From Microstegium vimineum (Eukaryota > Streptophyta > Magnoliopsida > Poales > Poaceae): a stretch of 64,000 nt of DNA. The DNA lies in NCBI GenBank assembly GCA_022036555.1, contig CM039124.1, positions 49,604,785 to 49,668,784 of the forward strand, read 5' to 3'. The first letter of the stretch is position 1, and each line of letters begins with the position of its first letter. Made by a program: the position numbers and the translations under genes. The notes below the pieces were generated by a model. That model saw nothing but the letters and a program-made list of their open reading frames with translations. It was not told the origin of the DNA and did not search any database. This document shows positions 10,460 through 22,504 of this stretch, piece by piece.

Positions 10460-13090
10460 ATGGATCCCACCATCCCACCGTTTCCATTCACCGCCGTCAT
10501 CTGGTTCGGTAGTCTAGGGTTCGTATCCACGGACCAGGGCGACTTCATAGTCTTTCCCTCCGCTCGTGGCCTGGACGCCAGCAGCACCGGCACACCGGGG
10601 CTGGCAAGGGTCAGGAGACGGCCCCTCCGCTTGCGCCTCTGGCCTGCGATCAAGAGGAGACGTGAGCGGCTCCGACGCGCTCGTTGTCGTGCAGATTCCG
10701 AGGTGCCAAACGTCGTTTCCCCCGGCCCCAGCTGGTGATACAGTCCCTTCTCCCAGGGGTTCGTTTGACCCATGCTCGTGGCCGAGGGCGGGCGCCCCTC
10801 TGAGTGGGACTTTGGCTCCGCCGCATCGTCGTCCCTAGGGGACCCCGCGGCCTCTCCGACACACTCGACCCCATCGCCACCGCGTGACCCATTCTCGCGC
10901 GGGCACCACGACAATGCAGTGCTCTCTTCCGCCCTCGCAGGATTGCAGATACAGACACGTGACGGGTCTCCAGGGACTCCGCCGCGTGCGACGGCCGTTC
11001 CCGTCACCACCTCTTCACCGGGCGAGCCGGGACTACCCCGTACATGGGGCACGTTGCGGCGTCGCCTGGCGGAGGAGCGCAGGGGTCCTTCCCCCACTTC
11101 TACCACGCCGACCCCGACTCGGACTCTCCCGACGAGAGTTACGACTCCACCCGGGAGTGCTTCCACCTCGATGAACAAGCCGACCCGCTGGACGACGTCG
11201 ACGACACCGCGGCCACCGAAGAAGGAGGAGGGGCCAACGCTACACCGGCACGAGATGCAATCCCCCCAAGTCCTGATAGAGCCGATCCACCCCCAGACGT
11301 CCAGATTGCGCAGGTCCGAGAGCTTCTCAGCAAGCTCGAGGAGGAGCGCCTGCGTCTTCAGCAGCTCGAGCACGCCCTCGAGCGGGATCGAGGGCGTCCT
11401 CAGGGTGGAGGAGCTCGCGAGCGGGCCCGGGAAGTCCACCGGCAGATCGTCAAGGAGGGGGCCGTCGAACCCCGAGTCTTCAACCGCGCTAGCCAGAATG
11501 TCGTAGCGACCGCGATGCTGCTCCGCGACATGCCGGCGCCATCGACCCCCCAAGCACGACGTATCAGGGACGAAATCCAGGGGCTCCTTCAAACTACGGC
11601 CGTGCAGCAGGCGGAGAGCTCAGCCTCGAGGCGTCGAGGGGCTGCCTCTGAGCGACAAGCGGTGCCACCTCGACAGAATCGAGAGGTCTCAATCCATCAG
11701 AACAAGGCACCCCAGGGCCAAGTCGAGCGACGACCGGTTCACGAACGCCTCGTCGACGATCGACCCCCCTCGGGTGAACAATCGACGTTGGTACGACGAC
11801 GCCGTGGCTCGAGGCTACAGCGCTCAGCGGGGTGGGCGCTACGACAGCGACGAAGATCGATGTCGGTCTCCGGAGCCACCGGGGCCCCGAGTCTTCGGTA
11901 GAACTATCCGGCGGGCCTCCCTGTCCGTCCGTTTCCGTCCACCCACTAGCCTGGTCAAGTACAACGGCGAGACCAAGCCAGAACTCTGGCTTGCCGACTT
12001 CAGGCTGGCATGCCAGCTGGGTGGAGCCAACAATGACCACGTCATCATTCGACAACTTCCACTGTTCCTCTCCGACACCGCTCGAAGGTGGCTCGAGGAG
12101 CTACCCCCGGACTTGATCCAGGACTGGCCCGACCTGGTCCGGATCTTCGAGGGCAACTTCAAGGGCACCTACGAGCGGCCGGGCAACCCCTGGGACCTTC
12201 GCAGCTGCAAGCAGAAGCCAGGGGAGACCCTCCGCGCCTTCACCCGCCGGTTCTCGAAGCAGCGTACCGCACGGACCCACATCTCCGACCACGAGGTCAT
12301 CATGGCGTTCATCGCCGGGATAACCTGCAAGGAGTTGGTGCGGGAGCTGGGGCGAAACACCCCCAAGACCGCCAACGAGCTCATGGACGTCATCCCCAAC
12401 TACGCAGTTGGCGAAAGAGGCCGTTGGCGCATTCTTCCAGATACCCCCTGGGAAGGGGAAAGGCATGGCGGATGAGCCCGGGGGCTCGGACGACGGGCCC
12501 AAGAGGAACAATGGGCCCAGAGGGAAAAACGACGGCAATGGCGGCCGGAAGAAGAAGAAGAAGAAGAAGAAGAAGAACCAACCGGGCCGACGCAACGTCA
12601 AGCCCAACGTCGAGCCCGACGACGAGCCCGGCGACCTTGTCGCTGCGGCGGACAAGAAGAAGCCTCGAGGGGCCCCTCCCGACGGGGGCGTCTTCGATAA
12701 GATGCTGAAGGAGCCTTGCCCCTATCACATGGGGCCGGCCAACCACTGCCTCGAGGACTGCCGCATGCTCCGAAAGCACTTCGTCCCTCCTGGCTTCAGG
12801 AGAGATGACGGCAAAGAAGACCCGCCCTGTGACGCCCATGTCAGGGGCGATGTCAAGAAAGGAGGCTTCCCCGAAATCCACGACTGCTACATGATCTACG
12901 GGGGACCCTCGACTCGCCTCACCACGCGCCAGCGCAAGAGGGAGCGTCGAGAAGTTTTTTCCATTCGAGCCCAGGCTCCGCGGTACCTCGACTGGTCCCA
13001 TACGCCGATCACCTTCGATCAGGACGACCACCCCGAGCACATCCCCAACGCAGGGGCTTACCCGCTCGTCGTCGGCCCGATCATCCTCAA
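10460..13090 (+). pseudogene. gag polyprotein (frame-broken)
   Basis: Encodes the structural protein that packages element RNA. The likely start is the ATG at 10460. Recognisable parts are an acidic/proline-rich N-terminus, a Leu/Glu/Arg coiled coil near 11290-11400, the gag capsid domain at 11950-12400 (KYNGETKPELWLADF), a run of nine lysines from (AAG)9 at about 12548-12576, and a Cys/His knuckle near 12716 (CPYHMGPANHCLEDC). The frame shifts near 10740-11050, 11760 and 12410, mostly next to G or C runs. This is either an inactive copy or a poorly polished one. Confidence 0.75.
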
Positions 13091-16000
13091 CACCCGCCTC
13101 ACCAAGGTACTCATGGATGGGGGAGCAGCCTCAACATCATCTACGCCGAGACCCTCGACCTCCTGGGGATCCCGAGGATCATGCTCCTGCCCAGCGCGGG
13201 GGGGGGGTCCACAGGATCGTCCCGGGGAAGAAGGCGCTCCCGATCGGCCGCATCAAGCTGCCTGTCTGTTTCGGCGTCCCCTCGAACTTCCGAAAGGAAG
13301 AGCTGACCTTCGAGGTGGTCGCATGGCGAGGCACCTACCACGCCATCATCGGTAGACCGGGATACGCCAAGTTCATGGCGGTCCCAAACTACACCTACCT
13401 CAAGCTCAAGATGCCGGGGCCCTCGGGGGTCATCACCGTCGACACCTCCTACGAGCACGCATACGACTGCGACGTCGAGTGCGTGGAGAAAGCCGAGGCC
13501 CGCGAGGATTCGGCAATCCTCGCAGCCCTCGACGACTTGTCCGGAGAGATCCCCGACCCCAAGCGACACGCTGGCAACTTCAAACCGGCGGAAGACACGA
13601 AGACCGTCCCGCTCGACCCCGGCCTCGCGGATGGGAAGGCGCTGACGATCAGCGCCACCCTTGAGCCCAAATAGGAAGCAGTGCTCGTCGACTTTCTCCG
13701 TGCGAATGCCGACGTGTTCGCATGGAGTCCCTCGGATATGCCGGGCATTCCGAGGGAGGTCGCCGAGCACTCCTTGGACATCCGAGCTAGGTCCAAACTG
13801 GTGAAGCAACGCCTGCGCCGCTTCGACGAGGAGAAGCGCAGGATCATCGGGGAGGAGGTCGACAAGCTTTTGAAGGCCGGATTCATCAAGGAGGTGCATC
13901 ATCCCGAGTGGTTAGCTAATCCCATGCTTGTAAAGAAAAAGAATGGGAAGGATATGATGTGTGTAGACTACACTAGTCTAAATAAAGCGTGTCCCAAAGT
14001 TCCTTTTCCTTTACCACGTATCGATCAAATCGTAGATTCCACTTCGGGATGCGAAACCCTCTGCTTCCTTGATGCATATTCCGGCTACCACCAAATAAAG
14101 ATGAAGGAGTCCGATCAGCTCGCGACCTCCTTCATCACTCCCTTCGGCATGTTTTGCTACCTCACCATGCCCTTCGGCTTGCGAGACGCCGGGGCCACCT
14201 ACCAGCGATGCATGCTCCACGTCTTCGGGAAACACATAGGGACGACCGTCGAGGCCTATGTCGATGACATCGTGGTCAAGTCCAGAACCGTCGGAAACCT
14301 GGTCGGAGACCTCGAGATCGCGTTTGGGTGCCTCAGGGCTAATCGCATAAAACTAAATCCTGAGAAGTGTGTCTTCGGGGTCCCTCGAGGCATGCTCTTA
14401 GGGTACATAGTTTCCCAGCGCGGCATCGAGGCCAATCCCGAGAAGGTAACCGCCATCACGAGGATGGGCCCAATCAACGACCTCAAGAGCGTGCAAAGGG
14501 TTACTGGGTGCCTCACCGCCCTCAGTCGCTTCATCTCGAGGCTCGGAGAGAAGGCCCAACCCCTTTACCGCCTCCTGAAGAAGACGGAACACTTCGTGTG
14601 GACCGCCGAAGCCGAGGAGTCGCTCTCGAGGCTCAAGGCCTTGCTCACCTCGCCCCCGGTCTTGGTACCCCCGAGTCCGGCCGAGGCCCTCCTGCTCTAT
14701 GTCGCAGCAACTACCCAGGTAGTCAACGCGGTCATAGTAGTCGAGAGGGAGGAGGAAGGACACGCCCTGCCGGTTCAGAGGTCTGTCTACTTCGTGAGCG
14801 AGGTCCTTTCCGAGACCAAGATGAGGTACCCCCACATCCAGAAGCTGCTGTACGCGGTCGTCCTCACTCGGCGTAAGCTCAAACACTATTTCCTGGGCCA
14901 CCCGGTCACTGTGGTTTCATCTTTCCCCCTCGGAGAGATAATCCAGAACCGGGAGGCGTCGGGAAGGATCGCCAAGTGGTCCGCCGAGCTTATGGGGGAG
15001 ACCCTCTCCTACGCCCCTCGAAAGGCTATCAAGTCTCAGGTACTGGCAGATTTCGTTGCAGAATGGACCGACACCCAACTACCCCCAGCGCAGGTTCAGA
15101 GCGAGCTCTGGACCATGTACTTCGACGGGTCGTTGATGAAAACGGGAGCAGGCGCCGGATTGCTATTCATATCACCCTCAGGGGTCCATATGCGTTATGT
15201 CATCCGCCTCCACTTCCCCGCCTCCAACAACGTCGCCGAGTACGAGGCCCTCGTCAGCGGCCTGCACATCGCCATCGAGCTCGGGGTTCGACGCCTCGAC
15301 GTGCGAGGGGACTCTCAGTTGGTGATCGACCAAGTGATGAAAGACTCGAGCTGCCACGACCCTAAGATGGAAGCCTACTGCAAGGAGGTCCGAAGGCTCG
15401 AGGACAAGTTCTACGGCCTCGAGCTCACCCACGTAGCCTGTCGGTACAACAAAGCTGCCGACGAGCTAGCCAAAATCGCGTCTACTCGAGGCACGGTCCC
15501 TCCCGACATCTTCTCGAGGGATCTGCACACGTCGTCCGTCGACCTGGACTCGGGGGCTCCCTCCCTCGAGCAAGGGGTCGATCCACCCCCCTCGACCGAT
15601 CCCCCCTCGAGCGGGGGAGAGGTCATGGAGATCGACAGGGCCGTCGTAGCGCCAACCCCCCCCCCCCCGACGGATTGGCGTGCGCCTTACCTCGAGTACC
15701 TGACGCGAGGCGAACTCCCGGAAGACGCGCGGAAGCCCATCGTGTAGCTCGACGTGCCAAAACCTACGTCCTATACGGGGATGGCCGCGAACTATATCGA
15801 CAAAGCCTGTCGGGTGTACTTCAACGCTGCCTCACCCTCGAGGAGGGGAGGGCATTGCTGAAGGATCTATACTCGGGGGCTTGTGGCCACCACACGGCGC
15901 CGAGAACGCTGGTAGGAAGTGCCTTTCGACAGGGCTTCTACTGGCCGACGGCCGTCAACGACGCCACCAAACTCGTTCGATCCTGCCAGGGATGCCAATT

Positions 16001-16916
16001 CTACGCCAGGCAGACCCACCTACCCGCCCAAGCTCTTCAGATGATACCCATAACTTGGCCGTTCGCAGTATGGGGGCTCGACATGGTCGGCCCCCAGAAA
16101 AGAACCAAGGGTGGGCACACTCACCTTCTCGTGGCTATCGACAAGTTCTCGAAGTGGATCGAGGCTCGACCTATCGCCAACATCCAGTCTCGACAAGCCG
16201 TGCTATTCTTCACCGACATCATCCACCGCTTCGGGGTCCCCAACGTCATCATCACCGACAACGGCACGCAGTTCACCGGCCAAAAGTTCCTGGACTTCTG
16301 TGACCATCACCACATCAGGGTGAATTGGTCCGCAGTTGCCCACCCTCGAACTAACGGTCAGGTCGAGCGTGCCAATGGTATGGTTTTGCAAGGCCTCAAG
16401 CCAAGGATCTTCGATCGGCTGAACAGGCATGGCAAGAGATGGGTCGATGAGCTGCCCGTTGTGCTATGGAGTCTCCGAACGACACCGAGTCGAGCCACGG
16501 GGTTCTCCCCGTTCTTCTTGGTCTATGGGTCCGAGGCCGTCCTCCCCACCGACCTCGAGTACAGGTCCCCTCGACTGAAAGCCTACAGCGAGCAAGCCAA
16601 CACGGTAGCCCGAGAGGACTCCCTCGACCAGCTCGAGGAAGCCCGTGATGCGGCCCTCTTCATGTCGGCACGGTACCAGCAGACGCTGCGGCGCTACCAC
16701 GACAAAAACGTGCGCAAAAGGGACCTCAACGTCGGCGACCTCGTTCTGCGCCGTCGACAAAGCAACAAGGGGCGTCACAAGTTGACACCACCTTGGGAGG
16801 GACCCTTCATCGTGGTGGAGGTGCTGAAGCCCGGCACTTACAAATTGAAGAACGAGAAGGGCGAGATCTTCACCAACGCGTGGAACATCGAACAGCTACG
16901 TCGCTTCTATCCCTGA
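13091..16916 (+). pseudogene. pol: protease, reverse transcriptase, two RNase H domains, integrase
   Basis: Protease: active-site LMDGG at about 13110-13124, with a G-run frame break immediately after. An in-frame TAG at 13672-13674 separates protease from RT. RT (13681-14560): FLDAYSGYHQI, MPFGLRDAGATYQR and the catalytic YVDD at 14257-14268. A degenerate retroviral-type RNase H lies at about 14690-15050. A second RNase H lies at 15115-15480 (YFDGS, AEYEAL, RGDSQLV, ADELA), the acquired domain typical of Tat elements. Integrase (15770-16916, another frame): H-H-C-C zinc site (HHTAPRT, CQGCQF), then the D,D,E triad near 16080, 16257 and 16365, and a C-terminal GPF/Y-like stretch (WEGPFIVVEV); no chromodomain. 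The RT-RH frame ends at 15747 and integrase is shifted, so at least three breaks interrupt a normally continuous pol. Confidence 0.92.
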
Positions 16917-17009
16917 GGCCCCAGGGCCTTATACATTTTTGCATTTATGTACAAATCCCCGAATGAATAAAATGTTCTCGAAACACATTTCACATTCATT
17001 CGCAACTCG
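16917..17009 (+). other. pol 3' flank
   Basis: Short spacer after the integrase stop codon. It contains AATGAATAAAATG, a possible polyadenylation-like signal (AATAAA at about 16965). Nothing else is seen. Confidence 0.4.
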
Positions 17010-17712
17010 AAGGTAGCCTCGACTTTGCCCCGACAAAGTCGAGCTCCCCTCGGGGGCTGACAGGAGGGCACCCCCCTCCTAAGCCCTCGAAAAACTCGAA
17101 CGTTTTTCGAAACCCGACTCTCCCTCTCGATCTTCGCCTCGAGTACGCTTCATAACTAAGTAAAGGCACCTCGAACTCCCTAAGGGTCGAGGGTGTCGTC
17201 GAGCCAGGGACCCACCTACGCCCCAGGGCTACGGTATCCCCGCTCGCCACCCCCCCTTCCAGGGATACGAGCGTGTGTCGAACACTTAGTTCACAAGCGT
17301 CGACTCAGGCGAAGAAAAGCAGAGAGAGCTCGAGAAGTAGAAATAACGAGACACACCCGTCTACAGCACTAAGGTAGCCTCGACTTTGCCCCAGCAAAGT
17401 CGAGCCTCCCTCGGGGGCTAACAGGGGGGGCACCCCCCTCCTAAGTCCCCGAAAAACTCGAACTTTTTTTCGAAACTCGACTCTCCCTCTCTCGTTGTCT
17501 CCCTCAAGTACGCTTCATAACTAAGCAAAGGCGCCTCGAACTCCCTAAGGGTCGCGGGTGTCGTCGAGCCAGGGACTCACCTACGCCCCAGGGCTACGGT
17601 ATCTTCGCTCGCCACCCCCCTTCCAGGGATACGAGCGTGCGTCGAACACTTAGTTCACAAGCGTCGACTCAGGCAAAGAAAAGCAGAGAGAGCTCGAAAA
17701 AACAAAAATAAC
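17010..17712. repeat. Two-copy tandem duplication, 361-bp period
   Basis: The unit at 17010-17348 is repeated at 17371-17712 at about 90% identity by eye. Both begin AAGGTAGCCTCGACTTTGCC and end with AAGAAAAGCAGAGAGAGCTC. Each unit holds a short palindromic segment (GACTTTGCCCC.AGCAAAGTC) and a C-run/CTCCTAA motif. No protein is encoded. It sits between pol and the 3' end of the antisense gene and may hold 3' signals for transcripts from both sides. Confidence 0.85.
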
Positions 17713-17858
17713 TATGTGCATCTCAATCAAAATGCATTATACACAAAAAGCCCTCGGGGCTTGGCATTGTATCAGTACAAAGGCCTAGCTATTACATGGA
17801 CCTTCTTGTCCAAATATGGCTCGCAGGCCCGGGACTACTCGTCGACACCTTCCGAGGG

Positions 17859-20800
17859 CTACTCGGCACCCTCTTCATCCACCGAGGGGATCACCTCGGG
17901 CTCGAAGAGCTTCGCTAGCTGGCCTCCAGGCACCTCTGCGTGATCCATCAACTCCTGGCACTTCGCGTTGTTCTCCTCCTCGGTCAGCCTCGGGTCGGTG
18001 GCGAACCCGTCGACAACGAGGTTGAGGTCTATGTCGTAGAGCGAGTTGACGACCGCGAGGGCCCGCTTCACGCCCACATGCAGGGTGGCACGGACGTTCT
18101 CCGTCACCCCCCGCGTCATGGAGTAGAAGCGGCGCAGCAGGGAGTCCCCTCGAGCATCCCCCTCGACCTCCGGCTCCGGCTTGACCGAGAGGTCATTGCA
18201 GAAAGTGTTGATGGCGTCAGCGAGCTTCGCGTTGAGGTTCGCCTCAGTCCGGAGGAGGCCCTGGAGGCTGTTCAGGTCCTCGTGGGCGCGGGTCTTATCC
18301 TCTGCGAGCTCTGCCAAAACAAGCATGCAACACGATCAAACCCAAAAGACCAGGAAGAGGGTCGAGGCAGGACAGATTCTGCAACACTCTCGAAACACCC
18401 ACCTTGGGCATGCGCGTCCAGGGTGGCGTAGGCCTGATCGGTCTCCTTGAGCTGGCGGCGGACGTCGACAAGGTCGGAGGCCTGACCCCTGACCTTGGCC
18501 TCGAGGCCCTCGATGGTTTTTCCCGCGTCATCGAGGGCCCTCTTCTGGTTCATCGCCACCACGCCCAGGGAGGTCGCGCAGGTCCGGGCCTTCTCCTCCG
18601 AGGCGGCCAGCGTGTCGCGCTCGCGGGAGACGGCGTCGAGGTCTCCCCGGAGCCCTCGGATACTCTCGCTCGCCCGGGCCAGCTCCTCCTTCAGTCGGGC
18701 GGCCTCCTCCTCGGCCTTGCGCTTGGCCTCGAGGGCAGCGTCCCGCTCCTGCCCGACGGTGACGGAGGACTGAAGGGCGAGGTCGAGCTTCGTCTGCGCT
18801 GTCTGCAAGGTGGCCCAGGCTTCCTTCTGAATGGCCTCGTAGCCGGCCCTCGCGTGGGCGACCTTGGATTCGGCATCCACCCGGACGGCTGCCGCCTCAG
18901 CCCTCGCACGGGCGGCCCCATCCTCCCCCCTATCCAGCGAGGCGCGAAGGGTCGAGAGTTGTCCCTGTACCCGGAGAATGTACTGGCACTTCTCGTAAGA
19001 CCTCACCCGCAGAGCCTGACGACGATAAAAGGGAAAACCGTCAGCAAACAGCGATCAGATATTCCAAGTAAAATCTAAAATCTAAGGGAGAGCGAAACCC
19101 ACCTCCATCCCCTGGCGTATGTCCTCGGCGGCAACCTCCGCAGCGAGGCGCACCGAGTGCTTGAACCAGGCCCGATACTCCTCGACGTGCTCCCACCGTC
19201 GGAGCTCGGCCTGGTCGTCGAGCATGAGGAAGAGCCGCTCGGGGTCTTGAGGGTCCGCCAGCTCGAGAGCCTCCTGGCCCCAGGCCCCGCTGCGGGCGGC
19301 GATCCTCTCTTCGACCGTCCGCGTGACGCCCTGGCGCACGGTGGCGGGACCCCCGCGCCGCTCGACCTCCTCTCGCCAAGCAAGGAGGGGCGAGAACCCC
19401 TCCGCCTGTCCTCTCCTGTCCTCTGGGCCACCCCGTGAGGACATCGACGGCCCCGCCGAGCCATCGCCACCAGGAGAAGAAGACCCTTGCCAGTAGAACG
19501 GCCCTGCGCGGTGAAAGACTCAAAGAAATTAGTACTCAACAATGCAAACCCGTTGCGTCTCGAGTAAGTCGAAGCACGACTTACCTCGAGATGAACCCCC
19601 AGCCTCGAGGGGAAGCCGAGCCACCCCCGGTTCCGCCCGAGGGACCACGACGGTGGTCGACCCCGCCGAGCCCACCAGCTCGGCTACCATCTCGTCCACC
19701 TCGGCGGGGGTGGACTCCATCAACATCCCGCCCTGCGCAGGCGCGGGTGTTGCATCGGGCCGCTCGACCCGACCTTCCTCCTCGAGCCCCGACGTCGACG
19801 AAGGGCCCTCGAGCGCGACGACAGTCGCGCCCTCGCGCTCGAGCCGAAGTCGAGCTTCCAGCGCGGCAAGGCCCTCGGGCCAACGCCCCGGCGTCGGGTG
19901 AGCCGGAGCCTCCCCCTCGATCACGGGGGCCTGGGGCCCGGCCACCTCCGCCTCCTCAGTCGCGACCACCGTCGGCGGAAGCCCCGCGCCCCCCGGGGCG
20001 CCAGGTGCGACTTATTCCGACAGCCGCGCGGGCGCCACGACCGTCGCTTCGGCGGCCACCGTCGGCGGAAGCCCCACGCCCCCCGGGGCGCCAGGTGCGA
20101 CTTCTTCCGACGGCCGCGCGGGGCGCCACGACCGTCGCTTCGGCGGCCACCGCCGGCGGGCTCGCCTCCTCCGCCGTCTGAGCGGACGCCGAGCCCCCTT
20201 GCGCCTTCCCCCGCTCCATCGCCTCCCGGGCCGTGGCTGCCCATGCCGCCTCGGGGGTGAGCGTCGAAGGGGGCGGAGTGGCAGGACCGACCTCGGCGGC
20301 TGCTTGGACCGCAGCCCCCGCCTTCAGCTTTTTGGCAGGGGCGAAGGGCACGGCCCCCTGCGGGCGCTTCGACCTGAAAAAGAAACCCGTGTGCAACGAT
20401 AAGCACAGATCATTATCGACAAAAAGAAAAAATACAGACAACGTCCATGAAAGCGACTTACCCCCTCAGAGCCCGGCGCTTCGGCCGGCGACCGTCGGGC
20501 TGGTCGATCTCTTGGGCACCACCGCCCGGGGGTCGGGGGTCGAGGCGGCTCTCGGCACCGTCTCCCGGGCAAGGGCCGGCGGCGCCACCGTCGTCCCCTT
20601 GCCGGTCTCCACCTACGCCGACGGGCCCAACGCCCGTGCGCTCGACGCGGCAGGCGTCGGGGGCTCGCTCGATCGACCCCCCGACGGGGATCGCGATGCC
20701 CGCGCGCGCGTCTGCCGCGACACTTCTTCCTGCGAAGCCACGGGGCGCTCCCCCCGTGGCCCAGCTTCGACGGTAGGGGCCGACCTCGAGGTCGACCCCT

Positions 20801-22098
20801 TCCCTCCACCGGTTACAACGGCCGCCTGTTCAGGCGTCGTCTCCTCTTCCTCCACCTCGCTCCAGTTCACCTCCTCCTCCTCCTCGTCCTCCTCTTCTGA
20901 GGGCGACAACTCCTCGTCAAGGCCTTCCCGCCTCTGATGGGCCCAACGCTGCTCTCTCGCCTCTCTCTCCCGGGTCCTCTTGGACGTGGCCTTCTTGGCT
21001 TTGTCCTTGTCGGCCTTCTGCTTCTCCGCACGGAGGCGCCTCGCCTGCTTTGCGGCCCGGTCCTCCTTCACCGGCGGGGGCGAGGGTCGGAAGGACACAT
21101 TCCCCTGGGGAACGCGAGGCAGTTAGAACACAGGCAAAGAGGACGGAAAGGGCGAGCGCGAGGACTCTAACAAGAGGAGAGGACCTTACCAGCTCAAAGA
21201 AGCCCTCGTCCGGCTTCATGGGGATCTTCGCGATGTTCTTGGCATCGAACGACCCCGCGAAGAAGCGGCGGACGCGGCGGACCACCCTATCCGGGGCTAG
21301 TTCGTCTTCGGCAAGGTGACAACCCGAGAGATCGACCCCCGGACCCATCTCGTCGATGCGAAGGGGTCGAGCCATCAGTGGCACGACCTGCCGCCGGTGG
21401 AACGCCGACGCGGCGATCTCCGCCGTAAGCCCCTCCTTCTTCAGGCGCCCGAGCGCGTCCAGCAAGCCTTTGAGGTGGTCATGCTTGTTCGTCGGGACGC
21501 CATATCCTCAGCAGTCGGGCTGGGCGTCGAGTGTCCTCCCGGTGTACGCCGGGAGCAGATCGTCGTCGTTCCTCAGGTAGAACCACCCAGAGTGCCATCC
21601 GGAGTGGCTCGAGGACAACTTCCCCGGGATCCAACACTTCGGCCGCTTGACGGAGATGCAGCAACACCCGGCCCTGACCATCCTGCGGGTACCCTTGTCG
21701 ACTGATGCATGGAAGATGTCCGCCTTGAAGATGTGGAGCCACAGCTCCCAGTGGGGCTCGATCCCAAGGTAGCCTTCGCACACCGCGGCGAAGACCGCCG
21801 CCTCGCAGACGCCATTGGGGGTGAGTTGCTGGAGCTCCACGCCGTAATAGTGGAGAAGCGCGCACAGAAAGCGGCTGGGTGGGACGCCTAGTCCCGCCCG
21901 GTGGAAAATCTCGAACGACACCACATACCCCTCCGGCGGGTTGGGCTCGGCGTGGTCCGACGGCGGAAGCAGCCACTCTGGCCTCTCCACCGTGGTAGCA
22001 GGCCGTAGAAGGCCACTCTCCACCAACCCTGTCAGGTGCGAGACGGTCACCAAGGAGGCGGGTCAGTCATCGGGGCCGACGAGGTCGAACTTGGCCAT
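17859..22098 (-). pseudogene. Antisense gene of the Tat element: PF04195-like N-domain plus coiled-coil C-terminus
   Basis: A six-exon gene runs opposite to gag-pol. Exons (minus strand) are 22098-21190, 21104-20462, 20373-19585, 19503-19103, 19015-18403 and 18310-17859. All introns are GT-AG, 74-92 bases long. The N-terminal region (about 21200-22098; HYYGVELQQLTPNG, SFEIFHRAGLG, WFYLRND) resembles the 'putative gypsy type transposon' domain (PF04195) found in grasses. The middle is Pro/Ala/Glu-rich with an acidic run, and exons 5-6 encode a long coiled coil (EAKRKAEEEAARLKEEL). Two in-frame TGA codons, at 22063-22065 and 21508-21510, interrupt exon 1; both differ from a Trp codon by one base. 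The biochemical role is unknown; antisense ORFs in this position are a known trait of Tat elements. Confidence 0.8.
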
Positions 22099-22294
22099 GG
22101 GGACGGTGGTTTGCTCGGACTTAGGGGCGGACGGTACGTTCCCTATCCCTCTCTTTCTCTCTCTCTCGCTTGCGCAGAGTTCCGGCTCGCAGGACACCTA
22201 AGGCAGTAGCGGGGAAAGGAGGCAAGGAAGACAAAGGCAAGGAGGCGAGGAAGGCAAGTGTGCGGAAAGAACACCCGACTCCTCACCTTCGCTA

Positions 22295-22300
22295 CTTATA
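22295..22300 (-). promoter_or_regulatory. TATA box of the antisense gene
   Basis: The minus strand reads CGTATAAGTAGCG, about 200 bases before the proposed ATG at 22098. A CT-rich stretch (22146-22170) lies between, as in many plant 5' leaders. This suggests the antisense gene is driven by its own promoter and not by an LTR. Confidence 0.55.
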
Positions 22301-22504
22301 CGCGGGAGGCCAACGGACGGATCCGGCAGACAGGCAAGAGAATCTCCACATTTAATTTGCCTGTACTCCCTTCCTTGTATTCCTCCAGGATAAGGCGTTC
22401 CGTCCCATCATCGCGCTCCGCACCGCACTCCGCCCTGCAACCGCCACTGTTGCGCCGAACGGACATCGCCTAAAAAGGCGCGCGGCCGAAAACGTTATCT
22501 TCGA

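Noticed and set aside
10456..11592. 378-codon minus-strand open frame
   Set aside because: It is the complement of gag and the leader, with a biased Arg/Gly/Pro composition and no conserved motif; copy 1 does not keep it open.
12548..12576. (AAG)9 run encoding nine lysines as a possible programmed slippage site
   Set aside because: Frame changes in gag lie elsewhere, next to G and C runs; a basic stretch before the zinc knuckle is normal in gag.
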